Source: Porphyra umbilicalis (taxonomy: Eukaryota; Rhodophyta; Bangiophyceae; Bangiales; Bangiaceae). From it: a DNA stretch of 58,260 nucleotides. The notes under the pieces were generated by a model that did no database searches, was not told the DNA's origin, and saw nothing but the letters and a program-made list of their open reading frames with translations. Shown one piece after another: positions 53,837-58,260 of the stretch. Position 1 is the first letter of the stretch. Each line of letters begins with the position of its first letter. The position numbers were made by a program, and so were the translations under genes. The stretch lies in NCBI GenBank assembly GCA_002049455.2, contig KV919165.1, positions 1 through 58,260 on the forward strand, in the 5' to 3' direction.

Positions 53837-55060
53837 TCACTGCGCAATGTACGCAAAGCCCTTGTGCGCCCGGCGGGCGCACGCGTGTTGGACGACCGCC
53901 GCAGGAGTGCCCACCACCGCGTCCCGCGCTTGCTGCAGGTCCAAGTTGAACAACAGGGCCAAGTTGATAACGTCGTACGGCCCCCGCAGGTGGAGGAGCG
54001 ACGCGGCCGCGGACGTCAGCACAATGTTGCGGCCCCGCAGCGCACGCACAAGGGCCACGGCGTTGGAGATGAGAAAGCGCCGTGGGGCCCCGTCGCACAG
54101 GGCACCATAGTAGGCAATCTCAAACGCCACCCCCTTTTCCGCGGCCACATGCGACTGGGGCCGCTTGACAAAGAAGGGCAGCCGCGCAGAAAGGTCCAGC
54201 GAGAGGATGTCAATGTCAAATTGCATGCACTGCTGCATCAGCTTCTCCGTCGCCGGCCGGACTGCAACAATGTCGTACTGGGCCAAGATGGGGGACGCGA
54301 GGTTGGTCAACTACGGGACGTGGTGGACAATGGGCAACCACGAGAGACCAGGCACAAGAGGCGTCGGTGGCACGAGAGAAGGCTACACATGGGATGGTGA
54401 GAAACGGAACATGGCCATAAACAAACGTGTTGAATTGCATCAGAGGATGCGGATTGCAGGCCGTGGACAAGACGAAAGGAGACAACGTACATCAGCTGTC
54501 TCTCTGACTTCAACGGTCACTCTGGTCAGCTGCAAGAGCTTCCCACCGGTGGGCTGCCGCCGCTCCAGCCGCAGTATCTGGCAAGCCGCAACAAGACCAG
54601 GTTGGTGCAACCGAGGCAGAGCAGTCGGGCGGGCGAAGCACAGCGCCAGTCAGTCATCACGACACCGACATCACTACACCGCACCCATTCCATGTTGCAG
54701 CACATGGCCAGAGAAAGGGCACCAAGAAGTTCACGCTACGCGGTCAACGAACAGCAGTCATGGCGCACAGAAGCAGGGCTCGCCATTACGTACAGCAGTG
54801 TCGTGGCCGCCGCCCGCATCGGGCAGTTGCACGTAGTGCCCAACCGAGCCGCCTCGTGTGTGCACCGGCGCAGCGTCTCCGCCTGGCGAACCGTCTGCTG
54901 AGCGGCGTAGATGCGGTGGGGGAAGGTGCTCTGGCCCCAACTTGCCGGCCACGGTCGTCTCAAAGGCGACGACGTCATAGCCGAGGCGGGCCACCTCCCA
55001 GAGAGCGCCGTCACCATGGCGCTCGTGCAGGGAAGCCGGGACGCTCAGGTCATGGAACAT
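53837..55060 (-). CDS. RPP30: RNase P/MRP protein subunit Rpp30 (Rpp1), three exons
   Basis: Subunit of nuclear RNase P and MRP, which process tRNA and rRNA precursors. Exon 1 is 55060-54794 (MFHDLSVPASL...ARLGYDVVAFETTVAGKLG). Exon 2 is 54577-54491 (ILRLERRQPTGGKLLQLTRVTVEVRETAD). Exon 3 is 54310-53837 (LTNLASPILAQYDIVAVRPATEKL...). Total 275 residues, close to the human protein. Family motifs: QYDIVAVRP, FDIDILSLDLSARLPFFVKRP, GVAFEIAYYGAL, RRFLISNAVALVRALRGRNIVLTSAA, LRGPYDVINLALLF. Introns 54793-54578 (GTACGT...GCCAG) and 54490-54311 (GTACGT...CGTAG) are both phase 0. In exon 1 a second frame after AGKLG (FPHRIYAAQQTVRQAETLRRCT) also looks protein-like, so a one-base G-run difference cannot be excluded; the given model needs no correction. 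Confidence 0.85.
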
Positions 55061-55360
55061 GATCGAGCAAGCAAAAGGAAATCCCTTCTATGGCCGGGGT
55101 GACTGACAAGGAGGCCAACGATCCCATAGCTCAACCGCGCGAACTGCTGGACGGGCGATGGCGGCCGTGACGGTGACGACTTGACCGCCGCGAGCGAAGC
55201 GGGATGGATCAACGACGACGAGTTGAATGACAGAAGCCTCTGTGACAATTAGATGCACAATACACCAGACAGTCTAAAAATCTAGATGGAAGAGGGCTGA
55301 GGTGAGAAAGAAACTCCAGCCCAGAATATTATTGTGAATCGTAGACTGAATGGCCACGTG
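55061..55360. other. Shared upstream region of RPP30 and Hsp20-B
   Basis: Divergent promoters. AT-richer than its surroundings; no gene. Confidence 0.5.
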
Positions 55361-55373
55361 TTCTGGAAACTTC
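55361..55373 (+). promoter_or_regulatory. Perfect heat-shock element, Hsp20-B
   Basis: TTCtgGAAacTTC, an exact three-unit heat-shock-factor site, 544 bp before the ATG and 57 bp before the block shared with Hsp20-A. Confidence 0.7.
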
Positions 55374-55430
55374 CACCGATGCAAATGCTGGTTCCCGCAG
55401 ATCTGCAGATCCGCGTCGCCTGTGCGTGCA

Positions 55431-55450
55431 CTCTTCTCGGTCTTTCGAGG
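55431..55450 (+). promoter_or_regulatory. Promoter block shared by both Hsp20 genes (B copy)
   Basis: CTCTTCTCGGTCTTTCGAGG, identical to the minus strand of 50161-50180. Confidence 0.7.
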
Positions 55451-55486
55451 CGCTTACTCTGCAGCTGGAGGTCCGCTGCAGCGGCT

Positions 55487-55545
55487 GGGGGCACACCCGT
55501 TCCCTGGGGGCACACCCGTTCCCTGGGGGCACACCCGTTCCCTGA
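55487..55545. repeat. Three perfect 19-bp tandem repeats in the Hsp20-B promoter
   Basis: GGGGGCACACCCGTTCCCT three times in a row. Copy A has no such repeat. The unit contains GTTCC, part of a heat-shock half-site, but the spacing is not canonical. Confidence 0.85.
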
Positions 55546-55734
55546 CGTGTGCGCTAGTTCCGTCTCGTTTGCGGTGGAAGACCACGGAAGCCCCGAGGCA
55601 CCCCACAGCGCCCTCGGCAGCCACGCGGCGCCCGTTCCGAGCTGCATCCGCCTGGCGATGCCAATGGCAGGCCTCGTCGCGCCGCGCCTGCAGTTGCCTG
55701 CCCGGTGCGCGGCCATCACCGCCGCCGACTGCTC

Positions 55735-55740
55735 TATAAA
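55735..55740 (+). promoter_or_regulatory. TATA box of Hsp20-B
   Basis: TATAAA, 170 bp before the ATG, matching the position and context (GCTCTATAAA) of the copy A box. Confidence 0.75.
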
Positions 55741-55904
55741 GGAGCAACAACCGCGCACGTCTGTCCAGTGGCTCGACACGGACCAACCCAACATACACAC
55801 GCCACCGACGTCTCGCCCCCCTTCGAACCCACCCTTCCTCACCTACCACGGCCTTCCACGCTTCGCGCACCCCACCCACCACCCCCCCCTCCCGCGCCCC
55901 TGCC

Positions 55905-56438
55905 ATGGACGTCTTTGCGCTGGACCTCTTCCACCCCCCCGCCCCCACCCAGCGGCGCCGCGACCGTGCGGCCAACCCGTGGGGCCTGTGGCGCCCCATG
56001 GTGGACCCGTCCTACATGAACGCCCTGTCCGCATGGCAGCCGCACTCGGCGGTGAGCCGCTCCGACGATGGCAAGGCCCTCAACGTCCGTGTCGAGACGC
56101 CCGGCTTCCCGCGCGACCACCTCAACATTGAGTTGAGCGACGACCGCTGCCTCCTCACCGTGTCAGGCTCCATGCACAAGGAGACGACCACGGAGGAGGG
56201 CGGTGACGGCTGCGACGGCGGCGACGCGGCGTCACCCGGCGCTTGCACCAGCATTGAGGAGCGCCAGTTCTCTCAGAGCTTCCGCCTGCCCCGCGACGCA
56301 GACGTGGAGAACATCAAGGCGGATTATGAGCACGGCGTCCTGTGTGTGACCGTGCCGACCAAGGGCGCCGACGCGCTGCCGCAGAAGCGCTCGATTGCGA
56401 TTGAGGACAAGACCCCGGCCGCCAAGGGGACCGAGTGA
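55905..56438 (+). CDS. HSP20: Small heat-shock protein Hsp20 (copy B)
   Basis: 177 residues from ATG 55905 (MDVFALDLFHPPAPTQ). Same architecture as copy A: Trp/Pro-rich arm (NPWGLWRPMVDPSYMNALS), alpha-crystallin domain (KALNVRVETPGFPRDHLNIEL, EERQFSQSFRLPRDADVENIKADY, HGVLCVTVPTKG) and RSIAIED near the end. Differs by small insertions (ALS after the arm; CDGG in the Gly/Asp loop) and several Cys substitutions (DDRCLLTV, GACTS, GVLCVTV) that copy A lacks, which might make it redox-sensitive (inference). The ATG follows a C-rich leader. Its promoter carries a perfect heat-shock element, a 19-bp triple repeat and a TATA box. Cytosolic, by absence of targeting signals. Confidence 0.95.
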   Translation: MDVFALDLFHPPAPTQRRRDRAANPWGLWRPMVDPSYMNALSAWQPHSAVSRSDDGKALNVRVETPGFPRDHLNIELSDDRCLLTVSGSMHKETTTEEGGDGCDGGDAASPGACTSIEERQFSQSFRLPRDADVENIKADYEHGVLCVTVPTKGADALPQKRSIAIEDKTPAAKGTE

Positions 56439-57200
56439 GCGTGACCTGGAGGCGTGCGTGGCACGGCCTGGATGGCGACGAGTACTCTGGCCGCTCCTGT
56501 CGGTGGGTTGACCCATCTGTGTCCCGCTATTGAGTTGGTAGCGTTTGTCTAGTGTAGTGTGCTCCGAACGTGTAAAGGTAGCCGGTTTTTGTATCTCTTT
56601 TTTGCTGGTCGGCCGCCATGTCGGGGGCCGCGACGTAGCCAACCAGCCTCCTCCGCAAACCCATGGGTTGCAGCCGGCCGGGCGGGCCCACCCGGGGGCG
56701 ACTGGGCGACGACCACTCCACCCCATCCCCACCCTTTCCACGCGGTGCACTCACGCTGGTGGCTCTGGCGCAGCCAGTCAAACTCCTCTAGTCCGCCCCT
56801 TCCCACACCATCGAGGTGAATTGGTGGTGGCGCGCCGTCCGGCCGCCGTCCCAGCAGCCGCCGTCTCGGCCGGCCCGCCGCTTGTCACCGTCACCACTCC
56901 CACTGCCGCCGCCACTGCCGCCACCTCTTCCTGTGGTCTGTCGCCTCTACAGGAGCCACAAGCCCCCGGTCACCGTCGCTTCCACGCCCCGCCCCTGATC
57001 CGGCTGTCTCGCAACGGTGGCGGCGGTGGCGACGCCAGGCAGTGAGGACCCGCAGGCGCTCCAGACCCCCATGCAAGACAGGCGCCACATGCACATGGGG
57101 CGGTGGTCGCAGCTGTCGCCAAGAGCTTTAGCGGTGAGCGGCGCGCTATGCGCGTGGCGCGTCGGGTTGGGCAGTGCCCCCATGCTTGGACCTGGACTTG
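56439..57200. other. Downstream of Hsp20-B, no gene
   Basis: 3' flank of Hsp20-B, then GC-rich DNA with Pro/Ser and Arg-rich frames on both strands, none convincing. Confidence 0.45.
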
Positions 57201-57202
57201 TA

Positions 57203-57334
57203 CAGCCTTTCTCCCAAAAATCCCGCACTCCAACTGTTGCAAAAGAGTTCCAAATCGGCCTCTGCGGGGTCGTAGAGGCGGATTTGAAACTCTTTTGCAA
57301 CTGTTGGAGTGCGGGATTTTTTGGAGAACGGCTG
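57203..57334. mobile_element. Mariner-like foldback MITE (132 bp) with TA duplication
   Basis: Starts CAGCCTTTCTCC and ends GGAGAACGGCTG. The arms are about 64 bp each, complementary apart from roughly six changes, around a GGGGT loop. TA stands on both sides (57201-57202, 57335-57336), the duplication made by Tc1/mariner transposases. Noncoding. Its ends were not found around the 5.9-6.9-kb transposase, so its source element is unknown. Confidence 0.85.
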
Positions 57335-57336
57335 TA

Positions 57337-58260
57337 CCCTGTTTGTTTTGCTTGTGGTTTCTAGACAGAAGCTTTCCTGCCTGCGTCTGAGAGCAAAGAG
57401 CATGGAAAACGCGTAGTGCGCTGCTGTCATAGTCTGCATCAACAGCGTGCGTTGGCGCGTCGTGGGGTGATGCATGGCCGTGGCAACTCTCGCTCTTTTT
57501 TCGGCCGCTGTACAAAGGAACAATCAAGGCGGAAACAGCAGCCTCGGCCAATGAGCGCGACAGAAACTTGACGCGAACTAATCACATCGCTTTCCGGTCT
57601 CGTACATTCTTGTTCGAGTGCGCCAAAACTCAGAAAGCAGGACAATTTTGTGGGAGAACATCTGCTCAGTATATCACTACAGTACTCTATTCCAGACTAG
57701 AGGGTACTTGGCGCGAGATCAGAGCGCAAGTGAAGTGCCTCAAGGCACTTCAACCTGGCACGCCAACGAGCATCTGTCGTGGCGTCCTTGCCCTTGCGTC
57801 TTCCTGCGGCCCACGTTCTTCCCGCGGCGGCCCATCGTCTGCTTTAGAAGAATGTCTCATCGAGGCCCATCAAGCCCCATCGGCCATCGAGATGGGGTTT
57901 CGATGGGCGGTTTTGACCCCATCGAGCAGGCCCATCGACAGCCACTGTCGATGGGGATTGGGTCCTCGAGGGAGGCAACTGCTCGATGAGCTCGAAGTCA
58001 CAGGTTACATCCAACCAACGTTCCTGACACGAGATAGTACTCGCGAGCACGCTTTATTCAAGATATCATTGGGCCAGCACATCACGAAAACCTCGAAAGT
58101 GACACATCACGAAGCTGCCGCCGCGCCTTTTCTTAAAGCCAACCAATGGCATACGTTCGATGGATTACGTCTCGTACGCCACATTAAGCGTGATGGACTT
58201 GAAAGGAAGAGGCGCAGATCGACCGAGATCGTGCAACTCTCGGGTAAATTCAGCTGGTAC
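57337..58260. other. No gene; palindrome-rich end of window
   Basis: Contains GAAGTGCCTCAAGGCACTTC at about 57731-57750 and a cluster of CCCATCGA/TCGATGGG words at 57855-57960, including the perfect hairpin CCATCGACAG-CCA-CTGTCGATGG. No coding region is recognised. Confidence 0.5.

Noticed and set aside
54736..55017. Second RPP30 exon-1 frame (FPHRIYAAQQTVRQAETLRRCT) requiring a one-base correction
   Set aside because: The uncorrected frame already gives phase-0 splicing to exon 2 at a GTACGT donor and the expected length, so a frameshift is unnecessary.

Overview
The window is nuclear DNA from a eukaryote. Host genes carry spliceosomal introns (GTACGT/GTAGGT/GTATGT donors, CAG or TAG acceptors), proteins are eukaryotic in kind (RPP30, FHA domain, GT90, AAAP transporter, small heat-shock proteins), and transposons are eukaryotic class II families. 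The gene set and composition fit a red alga of the Porphyra/Pyropia type (inference): high GC, few and short introns, and a starch/glycogen branching enzyme with no plastid-targeting extension, as expected where starch is made in the cytosol. The species was not checked by any search.

Layout. 1-0.7 kb: 5' part of a two-zinc-finger gene running off the left edge. 0.7-11.7 kb: gene-poor DNA with a decayed Tc1/mariner (DDE_3) transposase (5.9-6.9 kb), a degenerate repeat field (7.1-8.8 kb) and a truncated hAT-type MITE (10.3 kb). 12.9-20.5 kb: an extremely GC-rich host block with a GT90/CAP10 glycosyltransferase (+), an FHA-domain protein (-) and an amino-acid transporter (-, three exons). Long G/C runs here break reading frames. 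20.8-25.6 kb: a near-intact hAT transposon with another hAT element inserted seven bases from its end; both target-site duplications are readable. 26.2-29.2 kb: a pogo/Tigger transposase gene with a nonsense codon and a hAT MITE inserted near its 3' end. 30.3-37.1 kb: inverted repeats and a probable Harbinger-type element holding a Myb/SANT-like gene and a DDE_4 transposase that has lost its first catalytic region, with a minisatellite between them. 37-44 kb: duplicated GC-rich DNA, an 11-bp minisatellite, a fragment resembling the C-terminal domain of the 51.4-kb glycosidase-like gene, and a low-complexity possible gene.

45.3-56.4 kb is the clearest host region: branching enzyme (+, three exons), Hsp20-A (-), a secreted DUF5060 glycoside-hydrolase-like protein (+), RPP30 (-, three exons, tail to tail with the previous gene) and Hsp20-B (+). 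The two Hsp20 genes are close paralogues and share promoter elements (heat-shock element, a 20-bp block and a TATA box in the same order). After 56.4 kb there is a 132-bp mariner-like foldback MITE and palindrome-rich DNA without genes.

No operons, CRISPR arrays, rRNA or tRNA genes were recognised. Domain calls come from reading motifs by eye.
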